DNA from: Marsupella aquatica
Taxonomy: Eukaryota > Marchantiophyta
Length of the DNA: 64,000 nt
Direction: 5' to 3'
Assembly: GCA_973895155.1 (NCBI GenBank)
Contig: OZ316892.1
Coordinates: 3,410,001 to 3,474,000, forward strand
In this document: positions 26,911 to 38,039 of the stretch, piece after piece
Position numbering within the stretch: position 1 is the first letter of the stretch
Layout of the letters: the number at the start of each line of letters is the position of its first letter
The notes under the pieces: generated by a model
The model's database searches: none
What the model was told of the DNA's origin: nothing
Seen by the model: only the letters and a program-made list of their open reading frames with translations
Program-made: the position numbers and the translations under genes

Positions 26911-27480
26911 GAGCAATATAGGGAGACTTTACCAAGGTGAACTCTAATTTTCTATCATATGAGCCCGTGATCTCGTCCGTGGTATGCTGCAATTATGTCG
27001 AGATAAGAGTCGGCCCACAATCTACGCATCATGATAAGATCAAATGACACCGAACGCAATCGTGCATACTTTTGTGTTTGACGACAAAACTAGTAAGGTC
27101 TTCGAACATTTAGGGTTCTCCAATGGGGTCTGTTAGGATTTACTCTTTAGTAGGTCTAGAGTTACGACTGTACCGTAGTTAAGGCTACCTTAGTCACAAA
27201 CTTGGTTAGATTAGTCATGTTGTGCACACTTCTATAACCAAACGGTGTTTGCTTGGAGAGTGGGAACTCAGGCTCATTGTTACGGAGCTAGTTGAGGGAT
27301 AGAGAGAGCTTGCGCTGTGGATGCTTGGTATGGCCGATCGGCCTAGAGTGCAGTAAAGCTCATGTGTGTTCCCATGGACGTAGCCTCATGTGGAGGTGAA
27401 CCACGTATCTCTCTATGTCGCAACGTGTGGTGGAGGAAGTTGTTCTACTACCGAAGCTCACTGTAGTGCAAAAGAAGAAG

Positions 27481-28270
27481 ATGGGGACGTTCAAGCTTGG
27501 GGCCCGCCCCAAGTATGAAGTGACAAAGTATGATGGGCGCTCTGACTACTTTCTCTGGGAGAAGCAGGTGAAGGGAGTGCTCTATGTTTCAGGGATGAGC
27601 CAACTGCTGAGCCCTCGTGAAGACAATGTTGATGGGAAACAATGGGACCGCATGCAGGAGCAAGGAGTTTGGTGTATTACACTCTATCTCATGTCTCCCA
27701 TCATCAAGCAGTTGGGTGCACATAAGGATTGCATGTCCTTGTTTGCGAAATTGCAGAGCAAGTATTACCATGTAAGGAGTTGTCAAACCGGCTCTACACT
27801 TTCTACAAACTTATGAATTTCAGGATGAAAAAAACCGATACAAAGTTGCAAGACCATGTGGATGCTTTCAACGACATGGTCATTGACTTCGAAAACCTTA
27901 GGGAGACTTTGAATGATGAGACGAAGGCTCTATAGCTTCTCAGTTCATTGCCTCCATCTTACCAGTCCCTATCACCGGTGTTGTTACATCGTGATAGGGA
28001 TACCATTTCATACAATGACGTGATAAGTTCTCTGCTTAGTGATGATCTTCAACAAAAGATGCACATCATATCATACTTAGCCTTCATCATCTGGTGCTGC
28101 CCTCAATGTTAACCATGGGAGGAGTATGCAGCGATCAACTGGGGACCGTAAAAACCAATTTAGATCTAAATCCAAATCTAAGTCTAGGGGAAAATATATC
28201 TCCTCACAGGAGGCAGGTGATATGTTGGAAGTGCAACCAGATCGGACACTTCAAGTGAGACTGTAAGGGA
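27481..28270 (+). pseudogene. Copia gag remnant with broken zinc knuckle
   Basis: The frame opens at ATG 27481 (MGTFKLGARPKYEVTKYDG) and shows the gag pattern YFLWEKQVKGVL. It shifts frame near 27770, where the thread continues as LSNRLYTFYKLMNF and DHVDAFNDMVIDFENL, and stops at 27933. A CCHC knuckle follows at 28223-28264 (CWKCNQIGHFK, then stop, then DC): the TGA at 28256 falls inside the knuckle where an Arg codon is likely ancestral. Gag packages the element RNA; this copy cannot encode a working product. Confidence 0.8.
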
Positions 28271-28394
28271 AAGACGACTGAATCTTCATCGGCAAATGTG
28301 GCTAGGGCTGATGGAGATGCTGATTTACTCAATAATGAGTATATATTATGAAGCCAAGGGTATGCCCTATGCACATCATCTAGGAGAGCAAATG

Positions 28395-28732
28395 ATGTAT
28401 GGATTCTTGATTGTGCTTGCTCTTTTCATATTTGTTACATTTGTGAGTTTTTCAGTTCTTACTCTATTTCAAACGGTTCAGTCCTGATGGGAAACGATCA
28501 CTCCTGTCAAATTGAGGGTATTGGGTCTATGAAGATTCAAATGTTTGATGGCGCTATGCGCACAGTATCTAGAGTCAGGTATGTACTTGGCATGCGTAAG
28601 AATCTGATTTCACTCGGTGTGTTGGATTCAAATGGTCATCAATGGAGCGTTATTGATGGTGATTTTCAAGTCAGGTCAGGAGAGATAGTGATTATGAAGG
28701 GAAGCAAAGAGAAGAATTTGTATTTGTTGTAG
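28395..28732 (+). pseudogene. Copia protease-region remnant
   Basis: WILDCACSFHI around 28400 sits where copia proteases have the WILDSG-type active site, here with an altered residue pattern after the Asp. Downstream, GSMKIQMFDG, VRYVLGMRKNLISLGVLD and DGDFQV are the usual sequence between protease and integrase. The frame changes once near 28485 and ends at the TAG closing the frame at 28732. Confidence 0.7.
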
Positions 28733-28780
28733 GGCAATACTATATGTGGAGAAGCCACTGTAACCAAATCTCACGAGGAG

Positions 28781-29617
28781 ATGACTCAACTGTGGCATTC
28801 ACGGCTAGGCCACATGAGTAAGAAGGGTTTGGCTATCTTACGGAAGAATAGACTCATTTCTGATTTACAATCTTGTAAATTAGAGTTTTATGAGCATTGC
28901 ATTCTTGGAAAGCAGCATTGTCGTGCTTTTGGTGTTGGAACTCATCGTTCCAAAGCGGTTCTTGAGTACATACATAGTGACATGTGGGGTCCATCTCTGA
29001 CTCCCTCACACTTTGGAAAGTTGTATTATAGATTTATCATTTATAATTGATAATTACTCAAGATTTGTGTAGATTTATTTCATGATGCATAAGTCTGATG
29101 TCTTATCCATTTTTAAGAAGTAGAAGGCCCATGTGAAAAATTAGACTGGAAACACAGTCAAGTGTTTTGATAAAGGGTGAAGAGTCTGAGGTCACAGAAC
29201 GGCGGGGAATACACTTCAGTACGTGGAATTTGAAGAGTACTGTTCGGAATAGAAGATAACTCACCATCTCACCACAGTTTATACTCCGCACAAAATGGTG
29301 TTGTTGAGAGGCTCAATCGAACACTATTGGAGCAGTCACGGAGTATGTTGAGCCAATCAGGTTTACCACAAGAATTTTGGGCAGAAGCTGTCAATACTGC
29401 AGCTTATTTGGTACATCTTTCTCCTTCTAGTGCAATCAATTTCAAAACGCCGTTTGAGATGCGCTATAAGCGGCAAGCAGACTATCATGGCTTGGTAGTT
29501 TTTGGAAGTGATGCATATGCTCTCACACCTAAGCAAAATAGGACCAAATTGGATCCTACCTCCAAGAAATGTGTTTTTCTTGGGTACCAGAGTGGTGTGA
29601 AAGCCTATAGGCAATAG
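28781..29617 (+). pseudogene. Copia integrase remnant
   Basis: WHSRLGHMSKKGL with a downstream C..C pair (EHCILGKQHC) is the HHCC zinc domain. HSDMWGPS contains the first catalytic Asp. The core between 29050 and 29290 is broken by stops and shifts. The third catalytic residue region is recognisable as NGVVERLNRTLLEQ, followed by the conserved FWAEAVNTAAYLVHLSPS and KKCVFLGYQSGVKAY. Integrase inserts the element cDNA; this copy is dead. Confidence 0.85.
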
Positions 29618-30009
29618 GATCCTATTGCCTATAAGCTGATTGTCAGTAGGGATGTTTCCTTCAATGAATCCAGACTATTGAAGGAGGGGGAGAATACTCA
29701 CGTCTCTCGTATTGACAAAGGAAAATCTCATATCTCAAATCTCGTTGAGAGGGAGATTGGTCATAACATGACCGGAGATAAGGAGTTTCTCCAATTATAG
29801 ATTTGGTTCCTGTGCCAGAGGAACCAGAAGAGTTTGTTGATGTTGGTGAGTAGCAAGTGGATGCTGCTAAGCTTCAGATTGTACCAGCACACGCAGATCA
29901 ACCGGAGTCATCGGCTAGAAGAATATCTAGTCGCACTGTACGCGCTCCACCAAGGTATGGACAGTGGATTGATTCATCTCTGTTGCAAGAGGATAATTTT
30001 ATTATTGAT

Positions 30010-30356
30010 GGTCAATTACAAGCTTGAGGGGGGAAAAAAGGATCTCCAATTTCTCCACCAAAAGGATTCCAGTCTGTCCCAATTTACAAGGGGTGGACAA
30101 GGTGTTACACCAAATGGCTAGGATTAGTTTGTTGAGATTGGATGGTGAGATCTTGCATGCCAAGTCTTTGGAAGTGTGTCCAGGCTTTTAGGAAGTCATC
30201 ATCTTCTTGGAAGTGTGCACAACAATTTTGGAAGTGTGTCCAACCTTTATGGAAGTGGTGTTCAACTAAATCTTTATGATCTTTGAGTCCTTTTTCTCTC
30301 CTTTTTGAGCTAATCCTTTTTGCGTCCTTTTACCCCCCTCAATCTTGCAATTGACC
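30010..30356. mobile_element. 347-bp TIR element inserted in the copia pol region
   Basis: The two ends are inverted repeats of about 24 bp and more: GGTCAATTACAAGCTTGAGG on the left, GGTCAATTGCAAGATTGAGG read inward from the right, both running into a G-run. It is flanked by TATTGAT (30003-30009) and TAATGAT (30357-30363), a likely 7-bp target duplication with one mismatch. Conceptual removal with one flank brings the copia frame on both sides into register. Inside are three copies of a TGGAAGTGTG phrase. It is too short to encode anything, so it is a MITE-like insertion of unidentified superfamily. Confidence 0.7.
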
Positions 30357-30363
30357 TAATGAT

Positions 30364-31600
30364 GAGGGTGATGCGTTGATTTTGGAAGAAGGGGAACTTT
30401 CTTCATTTCATGAGGCAAGTGCTTCTAAGGATAAGCAGGAGTGGACTGTACTAATGCAAACAAAGATGCAATCACTGAAGGACAACAAAACTTGGGAGCT
30501 TGTTAAGCTTCCTGAGGGACAGCAAGTGGTGGATAGCAAGTGAATAGCAAGTGGATATACAAGCTGAAGGATCAGTCCACGGTAGGTTGGTAGCCAAGGG
30601 ATTCACATAGAAAAAAGGTGTGGATTACAGACTGAGGTCTTCTCATCGATTGCTAAATACTCAACAATACGACTGTTATGTGTGCTTGTTGTTATGTTTG
30701 GTATGCTGCTAGATCAGATGGATGTTGTCACAACTTTCTCTATGGCACCTTGGAAGAGGTGATCTTCATGAGATAGCCGCTAGGTTTTGTGAAGAAAGGG
30801 CAAGAGGATTTGGTTTGTAGATTGCTGAGATCCTTATACGGGTTGAAGCAGTCACCAAGACAGTGGAATAAATGGTTCGATGATTGGATTTGAGCACAAG
30901 GCTTTCACAGGAGTGTGTTTGCCCCTTGTGTGTATCTTAAACCGGTGATGATGTCTTTGGGTTCATTATTTTAGTACTTTATGTGGATGACATGCTTATT
31001 GCGGCCAATGATAGATCTGAGATTGTTAAGCTCAAGGCACTGCTTAGTGCAGAGTTTAAGATGAAGGACTTAGGGCCAGCTAAGAGGATTTTAGGTATGG
31101 AGATCACTAGGGACGCGACTTGGAGGCTGGCAAGCTATGGTCGACATAGAGCAGTTATGCGAGGAAGGTAATTGCAAGGTTCAACATGGGGGATAGTAAG
31201 CCAGTAAGTACCCTGTTGGCTCCACGTACACTTCAAGTTGTCATCAGCTTTCTGTCCTACGGATGACACAGAGAAGGGGCTGATGTCAAAGGTTCCTTAT
31301 GACACTTGAGGTAGTGAGGAGTCTTATGTATTTGATGACTTGCACTAGACCTGATCTTCCCACGGCTATGGGCAAGGTGAGTAGGTACATGTCGGATCCA
31401 GGGAAGGTACATTGGGAAGCAGTGAAGTGGATTATTTGGTACTTGAAGGGTACCGTGGATCATGGTCTATTGTTTGGTGCACATGCATGCTGATAATGCT
31501 AGATCATTGATGGGCTATGTAGAATGATGTTGACTATGCACAGGATCTGGATTGGAGGAGGTCAACAACAGGTTGTGTTCACACTTGGCGGTGGATGCAT
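30364..31600 (+). pseudogene. Copia reverse transcriptase and RNase H remnant
   Basis: It opens with DEGDALILEEGELSSFHEAS and DNKTWELVKLPEGQ, typical of the start of copia RT. The catalytic box YVDDMLIAA is intact at 30980-31006, followed by LKALLSAEFKMKDLGPAKRI. Further on are SLMYLMTCTRPDLPTAMGKV and WEAVKWIIWYLKGT, the connection to RNase H. Multiple frameshifts and stops break the reading. Confidence 0.85.
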
Positions 31601-31680
31601 AAGTTGGAGCCTGTCCCTCTAGGCCGACCCATGTGCAATTGCGTCTTGTTTTTGGGCACGCTCTATCTTGTAGTGATAAA

Positions 31681-32118
31681 ATGTCACATTAAAGAATGTC
31701 CACTTCAAATAGATCCCCTCTATGCCAAAGATGCACAATGACATCAAAATCTCCAACATTGATATCCCTAAGTGTACCTCACACCACTACAATGTCATCT
31801 ACATTGCATGCAAACTCTAACTAATAGAAACTGAGCTTCCCATTAACCCCCAATACAATAGATTCTCCCAAACCTCATGACCAACAAAAGTCATCATGAC
31901 AGAATATGAAACAATGAACATTTGGATCAAGTTATGTGAGGACAATTCAAAATGAACATCTGAAGACATAACACGTATTGTCTTCACATCTGAAATCTTT
32001 GATCATCGTCATCGCGGCGCAGCCGACCCTAAATGAAGCATTTTATGGTTTAGTCAAGTTGCTTGCACCCATGGACAGGTTCAGGTAGACTGCAATTGCA
32101 ATACATGGCATGTCATGA
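31681..32118. other. Right arm of the outer TIR element
   Basis: Sequence between the copia remnant and the right inverted repeat. No coding frame or recognised motif; probably original interior of the outer element. Confidence 0.4.
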
Positions 32119-32248
32119 ACCATAAACTATCAAAGGGGCTTGATTGGGTAACAAACATACTTTGGGGGGTCAATTGGGGCAGATTTGAACATAGGGCGTC
32201 AATGAAGCAGGAAACAATCTAAAGGGGGTTGATTAAGCATATACCTTC
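32119..32248 (-). repeat. Right terminal inverted repeat
   Basis: Inverted partner of 26807-26910, containing GGTTGATTAAGCATATACC at its outer edge and followed by the AGATTGAAG flank. Confidence 0.75.
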
Positions 32249-32920
32249 AGATTGAAGACTAAATTAAAATCAAAGACAGCCATTAATTTTGTCATCCACT
32301 CCAATAAATGAGAATCATTTTCAGAATTGAAGAAAAACAGTACGAGTAAAGGAAAGTACGTACTGTAGATGGCACTTGAAGCAAGGGGATGTAGATGGCC
32401 TTGAAAGGATGACCATAATATTGACCTTTTTGGGTTGGTGAACAAAAAGAGCCCAATGGCACCTAGCCAAAATATGACGTGGAAAGTCAAAAGTGAAATG
32501 ATCATGGGACAATTCCAAATTGATTAGCTAAATAATGGTGTCCAAATAAATCCTGTGTTTAACAATTCTTGCAAGTTTTTCTTGGACAACATCATGGGGT
32601 TCGCAAACTTGCATGTACGTTACAAGATGAAGAGTACCAGTACATGCACCTAGTTTTAACCACGCGTAATTATAGCCAGCATGCAAGGAGAGAGTAAAAA
32701 ATCTTCTTTGTTATGGGAAAACAATTTTGTGAAGAGAAAAAAAAACTTTAACAAACTCAGTCCCTAGCTAGCCAAAACCTGGTTATTAAATCTGAATTTG
32801 GACTACTTTTTTGGCTAGTAAGTTAACTCGTTAGTCATATGGCAAACAGCAAGAATCGCTCGTGACTAACCAACAATATTCAACAATATATACGTTCTTG
32901 GACAAAATTAATATACGTCC

Positions 32921-34860
32921 AATAGCTCAATACCCGTGCGTTGCACAAAAGAAGTTGTGTCGGCCAAGATGTCATTGAGAAAAAATGATGTCGTGTTAGC
33001 GAAGAGGTCGTGGAGAGAAAAGATGTTGTGTTGGGCAAGAGGTCGTGGAGAGAAAAGATGTCGTGTTGCTCAAGAGGACGTTGAGAGTAAAGATATCGTG
33101 TCGCCCAAGAGGTTGTTGAGAGAAAAGAAGTTGTGTTGGCCAAGATGTCATTGAGAAAAAAAGATGTTGTGTCAGCCAAGAGGTCGTTGAAAGAAAATAT
33201 GTAGTGTTGGCCAAGAGGTTGTGGACAGAAAAGATGTCATGTTGCCCAAAAGGTCATTGACAGAAAAGAAGTCGTTGAGAAAAAAAGATGTAGTGTTGCC
33301 CAAAAGGTCATTGAGAGAAAAGAAGTCGTTGAGAAAAAAAGATGTCGTGTTGGCCAAGAGGTCATTGAGAAAAAAAATGTTGTGTCGGCCAAGAAGTCGT
33401 TGAGAACAAAAGATGTTGTGTTGGCCAAGAGGTCATTGAGAAAAAAAATATCGTGTCGGCCAAGACATTGTTCAGGGAAAATACACTGTGTTGCGCAAAA
33501 GATCGATGTTGTTATGTGAAAGATGTCACGAAGTAAAAAGATGTCGTTAAGAAAAAAGAAGTCATTTTGCCAAAGATGTCATTCTGTGAAAGATGTTGTT
33601 AAGAAAAAAGTGTCATTTTGCCAAAGATATTGTGAAGTAAAAGATGTTATAAGAAAAATGGTGTCGTTCCACCCAAGCTATCGTTCTCTGAAAGATGTTA
33701 TGAAGTAAAAGTCAAGGAAAGGAGTGAGTCTTTTTCTTGTTTTGTTTTTTTACCCAAAATGCCCTTGCATTTGAATGGCGACCACTCTATAACTTGGCGC
33801 AACATTATATTATCGGTTTCAGGTTTAGTGTTTTAGGGTTTAGGGTTTAGCAAAGATGACCATTTTGTCGGTATCCTTTCAATCCCCATGCATTGCATAA
33901 AAGATGTTGTATGGTTAAAGATGTTGTTGAGAAATAGATCATTATGGTGCAAAAGATATCATTGAATAAAAATAGTAATTGTTAAGATACATTATTACAC
34001 AAAAACTTTTGTTGAGTGAAAGATATCATTGTGCAAAATAGTGGCTATGGCAGCCACAAAAGTTCACTTTTTTTTTCTTTTTTCTCCTTGCACAAAAACA
34101 TTCTTGAATAAAAGCTGTCATTGCACAAAAGACTGGCTATGACAACCACAAAAGTATAATAAAATGAGAGGTTTCTTTTTTTCCTTTTTTTCTCTTATGT
34201 TCCTTTTAAACCTTAACCTCCCCCTTTTCCCCATTTTCCTATTTTTGGTCTTCTCTTTTTCACATAATTACCATCACTCCACTTGTTCGCCCCCCTTCCC
34301 CCCTCCCACCCATGTGAGATCGAGGGGCTACCCTACATTGCGAGTGTGCCCCTCGCCCAATACCTTGCCATCAATGCCCATGCCATGTGCTTCTACTGTC
34401 TTTGGGCCTTATTACTTTTGTTTTTTGGTATTGAAAATGACACTACAAATGACTGTAAAATCACCACAAATATTGGGAGAAAATATTATTAGCAATTAAA
34501 TTACTCTTACCAGTATTACACAAAATTATGATGCACACAATATTGAATATGTACAATATAAACTTGCATGTGAATATGTACAATACTTACTTGCATTGAT
34601 ATATCCTCTTTGATCCTCGTGCATTGATTCTTGTGCATTCTATTAAAGTCTTTCTTTTTTGTGTCTAGTGTGATTATTCTTGCTTGTGTTGGGCACTGGT
34701 GTAACTTTTTGTGACTCACACTAAACTCAATTCACACTTTGGTTTTATTGCTTACCTTTGACCATTTTTTTGATTTGTGTGCCCTGCAAATTTGAATGAA
34801 GACCACTCTAAAAAGTGGGGCAACTGTGTATTATAGCAACTGTGTATTATAGTTCTTGAT
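32921..34860 (+). mobile_element. ~1.9-kb minisatellite-rich element, copy 1
   Basis: It begins with AGCTCAATACCCGTGCGTTG and CACAAAAG, then carries an array of ~35-bp units (AAGATGTYGTGTTGGCCAAG plus AGGTCRTTGAGAGAA) to about 33500 and looser repeats to about 34150. It ends near TGTATTATAGTTCTTGAT. Its boundaries come from comparison with duplicated unit B (41.9 kb), where the host sequence continues without it. The two ends are weakly similar in inverted orientation. No transposase is encoded. The long plus and minus frames inside are translated minisatellite. Confidence 0.65.
33830..33850 (+). repeat. Short interstitial telomere-like repeat
   Basis: About 2.5 units of TTTAGGG (GTTTTAGGGTTTAGGGTTTA) inside element copy 1. 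Confidence 0.8.
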
Positions 34861-35045
34861 ACGTTCCTTCCTAATCCTCTATCATGTCAAAAATTTAGCT
34901 CGGCCAGTCGTTTTGAATATTGCAAATTTGATACTATATATCAACATTGCATATAGAGAAGCTACTGAAAGGGAAAATTATTATCTAGCATTGACTGAGC
35001 TAGAGGCGCCTCATGAGACATATAAACTTTTAAGCTGTTAACAAA
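34861..35045. other. Host DNA island between two elements
   Basis: About 185 bp matching unit B at about 41930-42110 (both contain ATTATCTAGCATTGACTGAG). It shows that the flanking sequences are two separate insertions rather than one large element. Confidence 0.75.
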
Positions 35046-36923
35046 AGATCAAGAATTATAATACAAGGTTGCGCCTTGTTATGCAGTGGTCGTCATTCAA
35101 AAATACAGTGCCTAGAAAAGAAGTAATCAATACAGAGAAGGGATAAAACCAAAATGAAATTAAATATAGAGTGAACCAAAAAGTACAAGAAATATTTTCA
35201 CACAAAAAGTAATCAATTGGTGGACACACAAAACAAAAAACGTAACTAACCCTGTTGCATGCACTTTTCACACAAAAAATAATCTAATGGTGGAAACAAA
35301 AGACAAAAAAGTTACCTACCCGTGTTGTATTCAAGAGTATCATCAGTCACTATATACCATATCCTAAAAAAATGGATATGGTATTAAGTATAAAATCAAG
35401 AAAAATGGATATGATATTTATTTATAAAATCAAGAAAAAATGGGAACAATCTTAAGTCTTAAGTAAAAATTTGTTTTTCTACAACTATAGGAATCATCCA
35501 TATCTGTATTAATCTCAATTATCTCTGCCCAAGCTACCCATAGCCTACCCAAACCCAACCAAGATAAAATTAATTAATTGAAAATTGATCAAAAACTAAT
35601 TATTAAAATTGAGACTTATTAAAAACTAATTATTAAAAAAAGAGTTGGATAATAACTTTAAAGTTTTGAAAAAACTTGAGTAAAAATAATATATATATAT
35701 GATATTAATTTCTCTAAAAATTTAGAATAAAAAACATTTTTTTTGGTCACTTGGTTGTGCTTGGACTCTATGTTGCGGTGACTATTATCTCAGTCAGTCT
35801 CCAATTTCTATGTGCAGCGCACGAGTTGTTGCACACCACCGCAACAACTCTACCTTGCCTTGACATATTTTTCTCATCTCGTCATTTTTTCTCACATTGA
35901 CATCTTTATCTCACGACATTTGTTTTCACCCTCAACATCGTTTAGGTCCTTGATTTTTGTTTCTCTCCTCAATATATTTTCTCACCTGACTCCACATCTT
36001 TTCTCACCTTGACATGTTTCTCACCACAACATCTTTCCCTCACCCTCGACATATTTTCTCTCCTAAATGTCTTTTTCTCACCTCGCCATGTTTTTTCTCT
36101 CCTCGACATCTTTTCTTCACCTTGACTTCTTTGTCTCACCTCAACGTCTCTTTTCCTCATTGACATTTGTTTTCACCTCGACATGCATGTGACCTGTTTC
36201 TCACCTTCACATTTTTATCTCACCACAACATCTTTCCCTCACCCTCAACATCTTTTCCTCATCGTCATCTTTTCTCTCCTTGACATAGTTTTTGCTCTAC
36301 TTCTTTTTCTTAGCTCAACATCTCTTTTTCTCATTAACATCAGTCTTTGTTCACCTCAACATTTTTCTCACCTCAACATTTCTCTCCTTTACATCTTTTT
36401 CTCACCACACCATCTTTTATGCAACTTTTGTCTTAACAATGTCTTTTTTACTTAACGACAACTTTTCTCTTAACCACATCTTGGGCAATGTGGCATTTCT
36501 TTTGTTAAGGACATATTGGGTACCACAACATCTTTTTTCTTAACAATATCTTTTGTCTTAAGGACATCTTGGGTGACACAATATCATTTTTCTTAATTAC
36601 ATCTTGGGTGTCACAACATCTTTTTTCTTAATAACATCTTGGGTGACACGATATATTTTTTCTTTATTAATGACACATTGGGCGACATAACATTTTTTTT
36701 CATGTTTGACATCTTCAGTTGGGCAACACAACAATTTCTTTCTTAACTACATCTTGGGCGACACCACATGTTTTTTACTTAACGGCATCTTGGGCGACAC
36801 AACATATTTTTTCTTAACGACATCTTGGGTGACACAATATCTTTTTGTCTTCATGACATCTTTTCTCTTAACGATATCTTGGGCAACACGACATCTTTTG
36901 TGCAACGCACGGGTATTGAGCTA
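35046..36923 (-). mobile_element. ~1.9-kb minisatellite-rich element, copy 2 (inverted)
   Basis: The left end ATCAAGAATTATAATACAAG is the reverse complement of the right end of copy 1 with few changes. The right end CAACGCACGGGTATTGAGCT is the reverse complement of the left end of copy 1. The interior has a CTCACCTYGACATC array (about 35880-36420) and then a ~35-bp array (CATCTTGGGYGACACAACAT) to 36900, mirroring copy 1. No coding capacity is visible. Confidence 0.65.
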
Positions 36924-37304
36924 GTTAGAAATATATAGTCTAGTTTTCCTGTGGGTATGAGACTAAGCTTGAATGAGGAGCTTTCTCATTGATTACTACT
37001 TAATACGTACCCGGCCCTCTCAGAAATCAGATCGAATTGTGAAAAGATTCTGACTAGCTAGTGAGTAAGGTTCAAGTTTGGCTGCCTGACAGGATTGAGT
37101 CCAGCAGTATCGATCCCCAGTATGTTGGATTTTGGGTGGGATTACCACGCGTTGTTAAATTAGGCCAATTAGGATTGTAATATATATAATTGTATGTGTA
37201 GGCCCGGTATACCATGTATGCTAGTTACCGGTTCTATGGGAAATTTCAGAAAGTGGGATTTACTGCCAGAGACATGTCATTCATTGTAACGGTAGGCCAG
37301 ACTA

Positions 37305-37512
37305 GAATCGATCATTTGTCAGTTCCCTTCCCAACTAAAGACAGTAGATGGGGTTTAGTGTACAATAGATCATTTGCCAGTCCATTCCCAACTCTTGTAT
37401 CGTCATTTGTCAGTTTCCATTCTCTACTCTTTGTACCAGTAGATGTGGAACTCTTGTATGTCATTTGTCAATTTCCATTCTCAACTCTTTGTACCAGCAG
37501 ATGTGGAATGGT
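37305..37512. repeat. Minisatellite upstream of gene A
   Basis: Phrases of the type TCATTTGTCAGTTTCCATTC, then CAACTCTTTGTACCAGTAGA, recur about four times with a variable spacing of roughly 50-65 bp. The block ends about 530 bp before the gene start, and the same kind of block precedes gene B. Confidence 0.75.
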
Positions 37513-38039
37513 GAATTTCAAAAGTATTTAAGCATCCAAAAAGATCTATCAGGGGCACTGTACAAGGTTCTGAAAATTTTTGAAGGCTTGTTATCCTGAA
37601 AGTTGACGAAAGCCTTCTTGTCAGTACGTTCAATTTGCTTCCACGTAAGTTTCATACGGAGAGCTTTCACTTTGGACGGATTTTTGCAATTATAGAGTAG
37701 CAAGGACTGCCGGATCTGACCAAACGTGGGGACGTGTGGATCTAAAGTAGGGACGAAAATACTGGCCGGGATATCGGAGGCCTGGAGCTAGTGCAACCAG
37801 AGCTAAGTGGGCCGCAGCACGAGGAAATAACCAGGGAAGGAACAAGAGAAGGAACCTCCGGTTCCTAAAATCTTCTAGGGAGGTGAGATCGGCTGGGAGC
37901 AAAAGCAAGAGAGATTGCAGCTGAACTTCAGAGCATCTAAAACCACTAAAGGAGGAGAAACTCTCAAAGGATATACTGCAGAACCTCTGCTTGAGTTTGG
38001 TGACATATTTGCAGCTGAAAGGTAGGCGCGCTCTAGAAA

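Larger units (their letters stand above)
27131..31680 (+). mobile_element. Degraded Ty1-copia retrotransposon
   Basis: Gag, zinc knuckle, protease, integrase, reverse transcriptase and RNase H remnants follow in the copia order on the plus strand, all broken by stops and frameshifts. The left limit is tentative: TGTTAGGATT at 27131 looks like an LTR start, but I found no second copy of the following sequence on the right, so no LTR pair is established. A 347-bp element interrupts the region before the reverse transcriptase. Confidence 0.75.
26807..32248. mobile_element. Outer TIR element (probable MULE type) containing a copia element
   Basis: The left end GAGGTATATGCTTAATAGAC (26807) is matched in inverted orientation by the right end, which reads outward-in GAAGGTATATGCTTAATCAA (ending 32248). 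The similarity continues for roughly 100 bp through phrases such as CAACCCCCTATGTTCA. Flanking 9-mers are ACATTGAAG (26798-26806) and AGATTGAAG (32249-32257), 8 of 9 identical, as expected for a Mutator-type 9-bp target duplication. No transposase belonging to this element is visible. Its interior is largely a decayed Ty1-copia, so it is probably a non-autonomous element later invaded by copia. Confidence 0.7.

Noticed and set aside
27131-31680. Complete LTR retrotransposon with paired LTRs
   Set aside because: TGTTAGGATT at 27131 looks like an LTR start, but no second copy was found on the right and no convincing primer-binding site was seen.
32880-33708. Several 60-100-codon frames on both strands rich in Lys/Arg or Phe/Ser/Thr
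   Set aside because: They are translations of the 35-bp minisatellite, with the same peptide repeated.
32921-36923. A single 4-kb foldback transposon
   Set aside because: Unit B contains the 185-bp middle segment as ordinary flanking DNA, so the two arms are separate insertions.
35812-36924. Hydrophobic frames of 65-90 codons
   Set aside because: Translations of pyrimidine-rich minisatellite in element copy 2.
37214-37531. 105-codon frame upstream of copy A
   Set aside because: Lies in the upstream minisatellite and is not maintained in unit B.
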